Assembly: GCF_000981585.1 (NCBI RefSeq)
Contig: NZ_LN831776.1
Location: forward strand, 2,619,001-2,683,000
DNA length: 64,000 nucleotides
Direction: 5' to 3'
From: Paenibacillus riograndensis SBR5
GTDB taxonomy: Bacteria; Bacillota; Bacilli; Paenibacillales; Paenibacillaceae
In this document: in pieces, positions 8,639-17,512 of the stretch
Numbering within the stretch: position 1 is the stretch's first letter
Layout of the letters: the number at the start of each line of letters is the position of its first letter
Position numbers and translations under genes: made by a program
The notes under the pieces: generated by a model
What the model saw: only the letters and a program-made list of their open reading frames with translations
Databases searched by the model: none
Told to the model about the DNA's origin: nothing

Positions 8639-9484
8639 CTAATGCATATACATGAGACCGACGGTACCTGGACCACAGTGGCTTCCAATCACACAGCCGG
8701 CGTGAATGATGGCGATTTCGCCGGAACCCGTCTGCTCACGCAGTGCTTTCTCCAAATACTTGGCATCCTCTTCCGCGAGGGTGTGGGCAACAATGATAAG
8801 CTCTTTGTCGATAGTGCCGGCATGCTCCAGAGCGTGGTGCAGCATCTGCTCGATCGCCTTTTCCTTTTTGCCGCGAATCTTGCTGACCGGCACGATGGCG
8901 CCGTCAATCAAACGCAACACAGGCCGGATCTTCAGCAGGCTGCCGATAAAATTCTGCATGCCGGAGCAGCGTCCGCCCATGTACAGGTAGTCCAGCGTAT
9001 CCACAACAAACTCCGTTTGCACCTGGCTGCGGCACTCTTTTACCATAGCGGCAATCTCCGGAGCACTTTGGCCTCTGGCGGCAGCACGGGCAGCCTTCAT
9101 GACCAGGAGGGCAATCCCTCCGCACAGCGTCTCCGAATCTACGACATGCACCCGTCCTTCCGGGAACTCTACTGCCGCGAGCAGGGCATTCTGATATGTA
9201 GAGGATAAAGCAGAGGATAGACTGATATAGACGACGTCTCCTCCGCTGCGGATTACCGGCTCAAAGGCAGCCATGAAATCTGCGGGCGAAGGGGCTGCGG
9301 TCTTCGGCAGGGCACCTTGAGCGGCTACCCGGCGGTACACTTCCTCAGGTGTAATATCCACCCCGTCCCTGTAAGTAGCGTCTTCAAATACGACATACAG
9401 CGGAATGATGCCAATATCATACGTTTCCTTCCAGCCTTGCGGCAAATCGGAAGTGCTGTCTGAAAAGATTTTTACGATAGACAT
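8639..9484 (-). CDS. DegV family fatty-acid-binding protein
   Basis: 281 residues, starting at ATG 9484, which has AAGGAG six bases upstream; a GTG 15 bases earlier lies inside that site and is rejected. Family landmarks are SDSTSDLP at the start, SPADF, SSALSSTYQ, DTLDYLYMGGRCS and the closing GSHCGPGTVG. DegV/FakB proteins bind a fatty acid and present it to the kinase FakA, which makes acyl-phosphate for membrane phospholipids. No fakA lies next to it, so this is a stand-alone FakB-like carrier. The protein is cytoplasmic and of normal family length. Confidence 0.9.
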   Translation of the reverse strand: MSIVKIFSDSTSDLPQGWKETYDIGIIPLYVVFEDATYRDGVDITPEEVYRRVAAQGALPKTAAPSPADFMAAFEPVIRSGGDVVYISLSSALSSTYQNALLAAVEFPEGRVHVVDSETLCGGIALLVMKAARAAARGQSAPEIAAMVKECRSQVQTEFVVDTLDYLYMGGRCSGMQNFIGSLLKIRPVLRLIDGAIVPVSKIRGKKEKAIEQMLHHALEHAGTIDKELIIVAHTLAEEDAKYLEKALREQTGSGEIAIIHAGCVIGSHCGPGTVGLMYMH

Positions 9485-9610
9485 GAATTTCTCCTTCACC
9501 GGTTCTCGGATGACAATCTTCCATAATATGATCCATATAATCTGTAATTATACCAAGCCAGCGCGGATTCTCAAAATGAAATAATAGTTTTGCCGCTGAA
9601 GCCGCGAAAA

Positions 9611-9639
9611 AAGACCAGCCGTTTCGGACGGCTGATCTT
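9611..9639 (-). terminator. Terminator of the AraC/GyrI gene
   Basis: An 11-bp stem (9611-9621 with 9629-9639, one mismatch) is followed on the minus strand by six T. It lies just beyond the stop of the gene at 9659. Confidence 0.78.
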
Positions 9640-9658
9640 GAAAATAAATGTAGGAGGG

Positions 9659-10552
9659 CTACTTCTTCTGCACCGGGATCCACACTTCACAGACATAATC
9701 CTCTGCACCCGTATCGCCTGGCGGGTACAGCTCAAACTCCGGTCCGCCCGTATGCTCATAGCCGGTCCCCGGGAACCACTCCTGAAAAATCCGCTGCCAC
9801 ACCTTCTGAATCGCATGGGGCATCGGGCCGGCTGAAGTGAATACGGCCCAGCTTGCAGCCGGAACCACTGCGGTCTCGTATCCCTGCGGGTCGGTTTCAG
9901 GTGTGCCTTCGACTCCGATCCAGTAGGACAGCAGCTCCTTCTCCATATCCATGCTCATACAGATGCCGAGCCAATCTTTGCCCTTACCGATTTCAATCAG
10001 CTCATCCGAAGTCCCGTCCGCATTGCATTCATTCCAAAACTCGGGGATTCTGCGGAGATTTTCTCCGTCCCGGGTAGTCACCTCCATGGATTTGCCGATC
10101 ACAGTAAAAGCAGGTTTCTCTACGATTTTGTATTCCATTTCCTGATCTCCCTTCAATGATAGATGAAAGGTGAGGCGGGGGAATGCTTTGAGCTGCACCC
10201 CGGGCTCCCGCGCGGCGGAGGGGGTTAGCCCGTGCGCCTTACGGAACGCTTTGGCGAATGCCTCGGGGGACTCGTATCCGTATTTGAGCGCCACATCGAG
10301 CACCCTGATCTTTGAAATAGCCAGCTCCTGGGCTGCCAGGGTCAATCTCCGTTTGCGGATATAGTCTGCCACCGTAACTCCGGTCAGCATGGCGAACATC
10401 CGCTGGAAGTGAAACGGAGAGACATGGGCTACCTTGGCAACGTCCTCAATGCGCAGCGGCTCTGTCATCCTGCTCTCCATGAAATCCAGTGCATCTTTCA
10501 TACGAATCAGCCATTCCAAGTCTGCCATCTCCCTTTGAACCCATCCTATCAT
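9659..10552 (-). CDS. AraC-family regulator with GyrI-like effector domain
   Basis: 297 residues. An N-terminal AraC-type double helix-turn-helix (about 18-118) contains IEDVAKVAHVSPFHFQRMF and ALKYGYESPEAFAKAFRK. A C-terminal GyrI-like domain (about 140-297) resembles those of Rob and BmrR-type regulators that bind small hydrophobic or drug molecules. Start ATG 10552 is preceded by GGGAG at 5 nt; ATG 10528 has no room for a ribosome site. It appears monocistronic. It likely activates export or detoxification genes in answer to a ligand, but no target is adjacent. Confidence 0.88.
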   Translation of the reverse strand: MIGWVQREMADLEWLIRMKDALDFMESRMTEPLRIEDVAKVAHVSPFHFQRMFAMLTGVTVADYIRKRRLTLAAQELAISKIRVLDVALKYGYESPEAFAKAFRKAHGLTPSAAREPGVQLKAFPRLTFHLSLKGDQEMEYKIVEKPAFTVIGKSMEVTTRDGENLRRIPEFWNECNADGTSDELIEIGKGKDWLGICMSMDMEKELLSYWIGVEGTPETDPQGYETAVVPAASWAVFTSAGPMPHAIQKVWQRIFQEWFPGTGYEHTGGPEFELYPPGDTGAEDYVCEVWIPVQKK

Positions 10553-10669
10553 GCCTGCTCCCGGGTGGTCCTGTTATTCTCTGCTCGTTGCAGACAGGTT
10601 AGTTCAGACCCCATCCGCGCATCCAGCAGAGCATGTTCCTTTTAGTATAGCCCAGGAGTGGAGAAGGAG

Positions 10670-12358
10670 TCAGCCCCCCAGCCGGCAGACTCTGGCTTCA
10701 TAAGGACGCAGGGTTTCCCGGTCCATGGCCGGCTGCTCCTCAGGATAGTTGCTGATGATCGTTTCAGTCACAGCGTTCAGTTCCTCCAGGAGATCTACAG
10801 TCTGCGGGGTGTCACAGAAATTCAACAAGATCAGCCACCGTTCCCCTTCCAGCGTCCGGGTATAGGCATAAATGTATTCATGCTCCGGCAGCAGCAGCTC
10901 ATAATCGCCATATACCATAACAGGATGGTTTTTGCGCAGACGGATCAGCTTCTGATAATAATAAAATACCGAATCCGGGTCAGCCAGCGCCTGTTCCACA
11001 TTGATCTCTTCATAGCGCGGATTGAGCTTGAGCCACGGGGTTCCTTCGGTAAATCCGGCATTGGGGGAGGAGTCCCACTGCATCGGTGTGCGGGCATTGT
11101 CCCGGCCTTTGATATGGATCGCCTTCAGGATGGCTTCATGATCACCGCCGCCCACCGTCACCTTTTCCTTGTACATATTATGGATTTCAATGTCCTTGTA
11201 ATCTTCAAGCTGCGGGAACTGCACGTTCGTCATACCGATTTCCTCGCCTTGATAGATGTAGGGCGTGCCTTTCAGCGTGTGCAGCAGGGTAGCAAGCATT
11301 TTGGCCGAAATCACGCGGTATTCCCGGTCATTGCCGAATCTGGAGACCATCCGGGGCTGGTCATGGTTGTTCAGGTACAGGCTGTTCCAGCCGCGGTCCG
11401 CCAGACCTACCTGCCATTTATGCAGGATATCGCGCAGCTTGGTCAAGTTCCAGGGGGTGACATTCCATTTGCCGCCGGGGCCGGAGTCCACATCCATATG
11501 CTCGAATTGAAAGACCATCTGCAGCTCATTCCGGTCTTCGGCGGTATACAGGATGGCGTCTTCTACCGTAGCACCCGGCGTCTCGCCAACGGTCATTACA
11601 TTATATTTGGAGAGAACCTTCCGGTTCATTTCCTGCAAATATTCGTGGACACGCGGGCCGTTCATATAATATTCTCCGCCGCCGGCCAGTTCGCCGGGAG
11701 CAAGGCCCTCATAATGGGCGGAAGGCAGGCCTTCCACCTTGGAAATCATATTGATGACGTCCATCCGCAGCCCGTCTACCCCTTTGTCCAGCCAAAAAGC
11801 CATCATCTTGTACAGCGCCTCACGCAGCTCCGGATTCTCCCAGTTGAGGTCCGGCTGCTTGCGTGAGAAGAGGTGCAGATAATATTCGCCTGTTTTTTCA
11901 TCCAGTTCCCAGGCCGGCCCGCTGAAGATGGAGCTCCAATTGTTCGGCAATTCGCCATCCGGACCGCCGGGCCGCCAGATGTAATAATCCCGGTACGGAT
12001 TATCCTTGGAGGAACGGGATTCCACGAACCAGGCGTGCTCATCCGAGGAATGGTTGATGACAAGGTCCATCATCAGCTTGATGCCGCGTGCATGCAGCCC
12101 GTCCAGCAGTTCCTCCCAGTCGTCAAGGGTGCCGAATTCATCCATAATATCCTCATAATCACTGATATCATAACCATTGTCGTCATTTGGAGATTTGTAG
12201 ACCGGCGACAGCCAGACGACATCGACCCCCAGCTTGTGCAGATAATCGAGCCGGGAGATAATCCCCTGCAAATCCCCGATCCCGTCTCCGTTGCTGTCCT
12301 GGAAGCTGCGTGGATAGATCTGATAGACTACGGCTTCTTTCCAAAAGGTTCTGTTCAT
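10670..12358 (-). CDS. malL: Oligo-1,6-glucosidase / alpha-glucosidase (GH13)
   Basis: 562 residues, the usual length of GH13 subfamily 31 enzymes. Region I has LVINHSSDEH. The nucleophile is D200 in GLRMDVIN, the acid/base E259 in TVGET and the third acid D333 in NNHDQPR. Valine directly after the nucleophile is the residue linked to alpha-1,6 preference in this family (isomaltase type), whereas Thr or Ala marks maltases. There is no signal peptide, so it acts in the cytoplasm on imported isomaltose or short maltodextrins. It follows the maltose phosphorylase gene after a terminator and a 313-bp gap, so it may have its own promoter. The start has AAAGGAG 10 nt upstream. Confidence 0.9.
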   Translation of the reverse strand: MNRTFWKEAVVYQIYPRSFQDSNGDGIGDLQGIISRLDYLHKLGVDVVWLSPVYKSPNDDNGYDISDYEDIMDEFGTLDDWEELLDGLHARGIKLMMDLVINHSSDEHAWFVESRSSKDNPYRDYYIWRPGGPDGELPNNWSSIFSGPAWELDEKTGEYYLHLFSRKQPDLNWENPELREALYKMMAFWLDKGVDGLRMDVINMISKVEGLPSAHYEGLAPGELAGGGEYYMNGPRVHEYLQEMNRKVLSKYNVMTVGETPGATVEDAILYTAEDRNELQMVFQFEHMDVDSGPGGKWNVTPWNLTKLRDILHKWQVGLADRGWNSLYLNNHDQPRMVSRFGNDREYRVISAKMLATLLHTLKGTPYIYQGEEIGMTNVQFPQLEDYKDIEIHNMYKEKVTVGGGDHEAILKAIHIKGRDNARTPMQWDSSPNAGFTEGTPWLKLNPRYEEINVEQALADPDSVFYYYQKLIRLRKNHPVMVYGDYELLLPEHEYIYAYTRTLEGERWLILLNFCDTPQTVDLLEELNAVTETIISNYPEEQPAMDRETLRPYEARVCRLGG

Positions 12359-12641
12359 GCGAATTAGCTCCTTTGAATGGTATTGGAAGATAAAATGAGC
12401 CCTAAAATGAAACCAGCAATAGTGTCGGCTCCAGAGAAGATTTGGAGTTCCGGCCGCTGTTGTCTCCAGATTTCTTTTTTCATTATTCCGCTGGCAGCGG
12501 ATGAAATCCGGAGACTGCCTATGCTTCCGAAGCGAGCTTTTCTACGAAAAGCTTTCAGGCGGACGCTTTCGCTCCTACACTTCCAAATTTCCCCTCCACC
12601 TTTCTTGCTGATTTAATTTTCCAGTTTAACTTATAGAAACA
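12359..12641. repeat. Gap with palindromic intergenic repeats
   Basis: No gene is supported here. The stretch contains an inverted pair AGATTTGGAG / CTCCAGATTT (about 12437-12473), a GC-rich hairpin CCGCTGGCAGCGG (about 12488-12500) and AGCTTTTC-TAC-GAAAAGCT (about 12535-12553). It reads like degenerate dispersed repeats. Confidence 0.5.
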
Positions 12642-12663
12642 GCCCCGAAGAAACCTCCGGGGC
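12642..12663 (-). terminator. Terminator of maltose phosphorylase gene
   Basis: GCCCCG / CGGGGC stem with a 10-nt loop, followed on the minus strand by a TGTTTC tail. It lies 9 bp after the stop codon. Confidence 0.65.
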
Positions 12664-12671
12664 AGCAGCAA

Positions 12672-14990
12672 TTACACCGTAACGGATGAGCCTTCTGCAG
12701 TAACGCTGCTCAGCCCGTTCACCGTATAGTCCTTGCCGTAAATCGTGATGGACGCCGGAATATCCGTTTCATTGACCACTGTAACCTGCACATCGGTTAC
12801 ACTCACCTTCAGGCGGGAGCCGCGGAACATGATTTTGAACGAATAAGCTGTCCAGTGGCCCGGATTGGAAGGATTCAGGATCAGCCGGTCAGCCTGCACC
12901 CGCAGTCCGCCAAAGCCATGCACGATCGACATCCAGGTTCCGGCCATGCTGGTGGTATGGCAGCCGTCTTCCGTATCGTTGTTGTAATTGTCGAGATCCA
13001 GTCTCGATGTGCGCAGGTACATTTCATACGCCTTTTCCTTGTATCCCAGCTCACAGGCGAGAATTGCATGGATGCAAGGGGAGAGGGAGGATTCATGGAC
13101 GGTAATCGGCTCATAAAAGTCGAAATTCCGCTTTTTGGTCTCCAGGTCATAACGGTCGCCGAGGAAATAGAGTCCCTGCAGCACATCGGCCTGTTTGATG
13201 AAGCAGGAGCGCAGAATGCGGTCCCAGGACCATTTTTGGTTCAGCGGAAGGTTCTCCGGCAGCACATCCTTGACCTGGATGATCTCCTTGTCGAGGAAGC
13301 CGTCCTGCTGCAGGAAGATGCCGAGTTCCTCATCGGCTGCATAGTACATTTTGGCGATAATGTCGTTCCACTTTGCGGTTTCATCCTCTGCCAGCTCCAG
13401 CTTGTCGACAAGCTCCGCATAACGGGCGGCTTCATTCTCCTGCAGATACGCCAGCGCTTCCAGGGTGTATTCCATCGTCCAGGACGCCATACGGTTCGTA
13501 TACCAGTTGTTGTTGACGTTGTTCTCGTATTCGTTCGGGCCGGTGACGCCGAGCATTACATATTTGTCCTTGTGCGGCACGTAGTGCACGCGTTCCTCCC
13601 AGAAGCGGGAGATTTCCACCAGCACCTCCAGGCCGTATTGGCCAAGATAGGCTTGGTCTCCGGTGTAATTCACATAGTTATAGATTGCATAAGCAATGGC
13701 GCCGTTGCGGTGGATCTCTTCGAATGTAATCTCCCACTCGTTGTGGCACTCCTCGCCGTTCATCGTTACCATTGGATACAGCGCGCCTTTTTTGAAGCCG
13801 AGCTTGCGGGCGTTTTCCTTTGCCTTCTCCAGATGTTTGTAACGGTAGATCAGCAGGTTGCGGGCAATCGAAGAATCGGCAGTACTTAAGTAGAATGGCA
13901 CACAATAAGCTTCAGTATCCCAATAGGTGCTGCCGCCGTATTTTTCCCCGGTGAAGCCCTTAGGTCCAATGTTCAGCCGGTCGTCTTCGCCGGTATAGGT
14001 CTGATTGAGCTGGAAAATATTGAACCGGATCGCCTGCTGCGCGGATACATCGCCTTCAATGATAATATCGCTTTCCTTCCACTTATCCTTCCAGGCCTCA
14101 GCCTGTTCGGTCAAAAGCGCCGCAAAACCGGCTTCCCGCGCGCTGTGCAATGCGGTTTCTGCTGCTTCAACCAGCTGGCCCAGCCCGTGATTGCGGGAGG
14201 TGACATTGGCAGCATACTTATAGATAACCACCTGATCGCCGGATTTTACCGGGAAGCTTACTCTGCTGGCTACATATTTCTCTTCCTCGAGGGTAACGGC
14301 TTCACGGGTCAGCTTTTCACCATTCAGGAGGATGTCGAAGAGATAGGCAGAGGTGACGTGAAAATCAAGTTTTTTGGTCTTCAGTGTCAGATGTCCGCCA
14401 TCCGGCCCGCTTTTTTTCTCCACTTCATTCCAGAACTTCTCGTCGTAGTTGGCGTCTTTGTTCTTGATGTCGCCGTCCAGGTAAGGGGTAATGGTTAGCT
14501 CACCGGCAAAATTAACCGGGCTGACCGAGTACCGGATGGCGCCAATCTCACGGCGGGCCATGCTGACAATACGGAGGCTGTCGACCCGGACTTCCTTGCC
14601 GTCAGCCGTAACTGCGGTGAAGCTGCGGGACAATGTGCCTTCCTTCATGTTAAGCTCCCGGCGGAAGTCAGTGACGGTGCAGGCCGCCAGATCCAGCGGT
14701 GTGCCGTCAATATCAATGTTGATGCCGATCCAGTTCGTGCTGTTCAGCACCTTGGCAAAATACTCCGGATAGCCGTTTTTCCACCAGCCCACCCGTGTTT
14801 TGTCGGGGTAGTAGACGCCGGCCATATAGCTGCCCTGCAGGCTGTGCCCGCTGTACTGCTCTTCAAAGTTGGCGCGTCCGCCCATATACCCGTTGCCAAT
14901 GCTAAAGACACTTTCGGAAATTTCCTGGGTCTGCGGATCAAAGGATTCTTCGATAATGGACCATTCGTCGATTTTTAAATATTGTTTCAT
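12672..14990 (-). CDS. malP: Maltose phosphorylase (GH65)
   Basis: 772 residues, full length for the family. The general acid is predicted to be E487 in GVTGPNEYEN, the same number as the catalytic glutamate reported for the Lactobacillus brevis enzyme. Other family motifs are GGSTYWDTEAY, ECHNEWEITFEEIHRNG and QKWSWDR. It phosphorolyses maltose to D-glucose and beta-D-glucose 1-phosphate with inversion, saving one ATP. The next enzyme, beta-phosphoglucomutase, is encoded directly upstream, which supports a maltose rather than a trehalose or kojibiose assignment, although GH65 specificity is not certain from sequence. AAGGAG precedes ATG 14990. It is cytoplasmic. Confidence 0.88.
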   Translation of the reverse strand: MKQYLKIDEWSIIEESFDPQTQEISESVFSIGNGYMGGRANFEEQYSGHSLQGSYMAGVYYPDKTRVGWWKNGYPEYFAKVLNSTNWIGINIDIDGTPLDLAACTVTDFRRELNMKEGTLSRSFTAVTADGKEVRVDSLRIVSMARREIGAIRYSVSPVNFAGELTITPYLDGDIKNKDANYDEKFWNEVEKKSGPDGGHLTLKTKKLDFHVTSAYLFDILLNGEKLTREAVTLEEEKYVASRVSFPVKSGDQVVIYKYAANVTSRNHGLGQLVEAAETALHSAREAGFAALLTEQAEAWKDKWKESDIIIEGDVSAQQAIRFNIFQLNQTYTGEDDRLNIGPKGFTGEKYGGSTYWDTEAYCVPFYLSTADSSIARNLLIYRYKHLEKAKENARKLGFKKGALYPMVTMNGEECHNEWEITFEEIHRNGAIAYAIYNYVNYTGDQAYLGQYGLEVLVEISRFWEERVHYVPHKDKYVMLGVTGPNEYENNVNNNWYTNRMASWTMEYTLEALAYLQENEAARYAELVDKLELAEDETAKWNDIIAKMYYAADEELGIFLQQDGFLDKEIIQVKDVLPENLPLNQKWSWDRILRSCFIKQADVLQGLYFLGDRYDLETKKRNFDFYEPITVHESSLSPCIHAILACELGYKEKAYEMYLRTSRLDLDNYNNDTEDGCHTTSMAGTWMSIVHGFGGLRVQADRLILNPSNPGHWTAYSFKIMFRGSRLKVSVTDVQVTVVNETDIPASITIYGKDYTVNGLSSVTAEGSSVTV

Positions 14991-15050
14991 AAGTACCGCT
15001 CCTTCTAAATAGGGGTTGATATAAATGGAACTATCCGTTCGACGTTGCAG

Positions 15051-15083
15051 GTTACGTGTTAAGCCGCTCAGCTATCACGTAAC
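15051..15083. promoter_or_regulatory. Inverted repeat in the malP leader
   Basis: GTTACGTG (15051-15058) and CACGTAAC (15076-15083) form a perfect 8-bp inverted repeat with a 17-nt loop, 60-90 nt upstream of malP. It could be an operator or an mRNA stem; no T-run follows. Confidence 0.5.
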
Positions 15084-15159
15084 TCCAGTTCTCACACATA
15101 GTTCTATTATAAAAAGTAGGGCAGAAGTGACTCGCATTGCCTATAACTGTTAATGTTCG

Positions 15160-15822
15160 TCAAACGCCTGCAAATGATTCCCTGAGGGCTGCAACGCTGA
15201 TGTGTGCCAGCGAAGGGACAACAAGGTTGGCGGCTCCGAGTGTCTCGGGCGAGCCAATTCCTACGCTGCGCATGCCGGCGCGGATGGCGGCGGTGATGCC
15301 GGCTTCCGCATCCTCGAAGACGACGCATTGCCCGGGTTCAGTGTAGGTTGCTCTGGCTCCAAGGAGGAAAACCTCGGGATCGGGCTTGGCGGCGCTGGTA
15401 TGCGTACCGTCGATGATAGCATCGAAATAAGGGGTGAGGCCGGTGTTGTTCAGGATCAGCATTGCATTTTTGCTCGCCGAGCCGAGAGCCGTTTTTATGC
15501 CTTGGGCACGGCATTCCTTGAGAAAATCCAGTGCACCCGGCAAAATTTCCGAGCTGTCCATCTTGGCGATGTATTCGACGTACCGGTTGTTTTTCTGCTC
15601 GGCTAGTTCGGCCTTGCGGGTTTCGTCTAGGGTTAGTCCGCCGATTTCCAGCAGAATGTTCAACGAAGCGGTCCGGCTGACACCTTTGAGCCGTTCATTG
15701 TCTTTCTCAGTGAAGACGAAGCCAAGCTGCTCCGCCAGCTCTCTCCAGGCGATGTAATGATATTTGGCGGTGTCGACGAGTACGCCGTCCAGATCGAACA
15801 AACAGGCTTTGATTTCTGACAT
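15160..15822 (-). CDS. pgmB: Beta-phosphoglucomutase
   Basis: 220 residues of the HAD superfamily. Motif I FDLDGVLVDT gives nucleophile D10 and acid/base D12; the cap residues ERLKGVSR and the later motifs ALGSASKNA and VFEDAEAG are typical of PgmB. It converts beta-glucose 1-phosphate from maltose phosphorylase to glucose 6-phosphate through a glucose 1,6-bisphosphate intermediate. ATG 15822 is chosen because AGGAGGT sits 5 nt before it; an in-frame extension to 15888 has no such site. A GCAAACG-type operator lies about 205 bp upstream. It sits between lacI and malP on the same strand. Confidence 0.92.
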   Translation of the reverse strand: MSEIKACLFDLDGVLVDTAKYHYIAWRELAEQLGFVFTEKDNERLKGVSRTASLNILLEIGGLTLDETRKAELAEQKNNRYVEYIAKMDSSEILPGALDFLKECRAQGIKTALGSASKNAMLILNNTGLTPYFDAIIDGTHTSAAKPDPEVFLLGARATYTEPGQCVVFEDAEAGITAAIRAGMRSVGIGSPETLGAANLVVPSLAHISVAALRESFAGV

Positions 15823-16026
15823 ATTGAACCTCCTAAAAGTTGTGTAAGCTCCGGCTCCCTGCTGCTGCATCGTACAATGCCTTTGCAAAAGGGGAAGAGT
15901 GGATCATACGAATTGTCATGATGATTAAGTGAAAAGGGGGGGAAACCCGCCAAACTAGCTGAAATCCTGCACAACGTACAACAATGAGCCTGCTGTCAGT
16001 GTTACGGAAAAGACTTTTTATGTAGC

Positions 16027-16038
16027 GCAAACGTTTGT
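16027..16038. promoter_or_regulatory. LacI-type operator upstream of pgmB
   Basis: GCAAACGTTTGT is one base from the perfect 12-bp palindrome at 17374-17385. It lies between the lacI terminator and pgmB, where it could repress pgmB-malP. Confidence 0.65.
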
Positions 16039-16051
16039 ACAAGTTTCGAAA

Positions 16052-16084
16052 AAATAAATGAAGCATCGGTTGCTTCATTTATTT
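16052..16084 (-). terminator. Terminator of lacI gene
   Basis: A 14-bp stem (16052-16065 with 16071-16084) with T-runs in both directions lies just after the lacI stop. It separates lacI from pgmB transcription. Confidence 0.8.
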
Positions 16085-16094
16085 TGTTCCCAAA

Positions 16095-17132
16095 TCATTT
16101 TTTCACGGGTGAGTGCATGGATGACTCTCTGACGATCAAACGGTGGGGAATCACGAACCGGTTCGTGTATCCGTCATGGTTATCCGGCTTCTGGATACTC
16201 TGGATCAGCACCTGGGAAGCTGTGTAGCCAAGATGATAAATGCCGATATCGATACTGCTGATCGGTGGGCTGGACAATTCCGACAATGGAATGTTGTTAA
16301 AGCTGACGATTGCCAGATCCTCGGGAACTTTGTAGTTCAGCTCATTAAGCCCTCTCAGTACACCGAATGAAACCATATCATCGACTGCAACGAGTGCTGT
16401 GGGACGGTTCGGGAGATTCATGAAAAAAGACATCGCCCTGTAGCCGCTATCCTGCAGAAACTCGCCTTCGACAATCCATTCTGCCCGCATTTCCAGTCCG
16501 CTGTTTGCCATCGCTTTGCGGTAGCCTTCCAGCCGGTCGCGTGAAACGATGAGATTAGGCGGCCCGCTTACGAAGCCAATGCGTTCATGCCCCATGGAAA
16601 TCAAGTGGTTGGTAGCATCGAAAGAAGCCATGATATTATCATTATCCACCGATAAAATATCCTCATAGCGGTCACTTCGCCCTACCAGAACAAAGGGATA
16701 GCCACCTGATTCCAGAAAATCAATCACGGCATCATCCTTGCGCGAATACAGCAGAATAACCCCGTCCACACGGCGCCCCTTGAGCAGCCGCGATACAGAT
16801 TCCAGCTCTTCCTTCTCGTTCGCGCCGGAGCTGATCAGCACATCATAGCCGGAACGGCTGGACTGTGTAACGATCCCGCGGATTAATTCCATAAAAAATA
16901 AATTGGAGAACAGCTCTTCAGCCGGCTTCGGTAGAATGATGCAAATGCTGTTCGTGGTCTTCGAAACCAGGCTTTTGGCCATCATATTCGGAGTGTAGCC
17001 CATTTCCTCCATGATCTCTTTGACTTTACGGGAAGTTTCTAGGCTAATTCTGGGATGACCTGACAACACCCGGGATACAGTGGAGGGAGATACTCCCGCT
17101 TTCTTAGCCACATCCTTGATGGTAACTGTCAT
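16095..17132 (-). CDS. LacI-family regulator of maltodextrin genes
   Basis: 345 residues. The N-terminal helix-turn-helix and hinge read TIKDVAKKAGVSPSTVSRVL, followed by a periplasmic-binding-protein-like sugar-sensing domain. It belongs with MalR/CcpA-type repressors, and its place beside maltose genes points to maltose or maltodextrin as inducer. AAGGAGG precedes ATG 17132. Its own promoter has an operator-like site downstream of the -10, which suggests autoregulation. Matching operators stand before pgmB, the amylopullulanase gene and malE. The family is certain; the regulon is inferred from the shared sites. Confidence 0.88.
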   Translation of the reverse strand: MTVTIKDVAKKAGVSPSTVSRVLSGHPRISLETSRKVKEIMEEMGYTPNMMAKSLVSKTTNSICIILPKPAEELFSNLFFMELIRGIVTQSSRSGYDVLISSGANEKEELESVSRLLKGRRVDGVILLYSRKDDAVIDFLESGGYPFVLVGRSDRYEDILSVDNDNIMASFDATNHLISMGHERIGFVSGPPNLIVSRDRLEGYRKAMANSGLEMRAEWIVEGEFLQDSGYRAMSFFMNLPNRPTALVAVDDMVSFGVLRGLNELNYKVPEDLAIVSFNNIPLSELSSPPISSIDIGIYHLGYTASQVLIQSIQKPDNHDGYTNRFVIPHRLIVRESSMHSPVKK

Positions 17133-17146
17133 AGAAACCTCCTTAT

Positions 17147-17158
17147 GGAACCGTTTGC
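17147..17158. promoter_or_regulatory. Operator-like site in the lacI leader
   Basis: GGAACCGTTTGC on the plus strand (GCAAACGGTTCC on the minus) differs at two positions from the 17374 palindrome. It lies between the lacI -10 and its start codon. Confidence 0.5.
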
Positions 17159-17169
17159 TTTACTCTGTA

Positions 17170-17198
17170 ATATTAATCGAAGTGCTGTAAATTGTAAA
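17170..17198 (-). promoter_or_regulatory. Sigma-A promoter of lacI
   Basis: On the minus strand, TTTACA (17193-17198), a 17-nt spacer and TAATAT (17170-17175). Confidence 0.5.
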
Positions 17199-17243
17199 TA
17201 GCTTTCGAATTGAGCGGACGCTGCGCACTGTTCGAAATGCAGG

Positions 17244-17273
17244 TTGACAACGTTCCAGATATTGGATTAGTAT
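17244..17273 (+). promoter_or_regulatory. Candidate promoter of amylopullulanase gene
   Basis: TTGACA (17244-17249), an 18-nt spacer and TAGTAT (17268-17273). The leader would be about 235 nt and would include the cre-like site and the operator below. Confidence 0.5.
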
Positions 17274-17286
17274 GGTGAACAGAATA

Positions 17287-17300
17287 GAAAAGCGCTTACA
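17287..17300. promoter_or_regulatory. cre-like CcpA site
   Basis: GAAAAGCGCTTACA matches the cre consensus TGWAARCGYTWNCW at 12 of 14 positions. It lies just downstream of the candidate promoter, a position that fits catabolite repression by roadblock. Confidence 0.55.
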
Positions 17301-17373
17301 TTTGTTGATTTTAGGCTGACATTCCGCATCAATCTCTGAATTTTATGAGACTGAGTGTGGCATACAGTTATTT

Positions 17374-17385
17374 GCAAACGTTTGC
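17374..17385. promoter_or_regulatory. Perfect LacI-type operator
   Basis: GCAAACGTTTGC is a perfect 12-bp CG-centred palindrome about 140 bp before the amylopullulanase start. It is the best copy of a motif repeated through the region. Confidence 0.75.
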
Positions 17386-17512
17386 GCATGAAGATGTGAG
17401 CTACTGGTCAGTGCCGGTTTATTCTGATTAGTGGACAGTCCCGATTTTATTCTGACAGGAGGAGGAGAAACAAAGGGAGCAGGCTTGAGTGGCTTGAGGT
17501 CAAAATTCAATT

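Noticed and set aside
10658..11866. Plus-strand frame of 402 codons over malL
   Set aside because: Antisense shadow of the GH13 enzyme.
12377..12616. 79-codon plus-strand frame between malL and malP
   Set aside because: It runs through palindromic repeats and opposes the leader of malL; no ribosome site.
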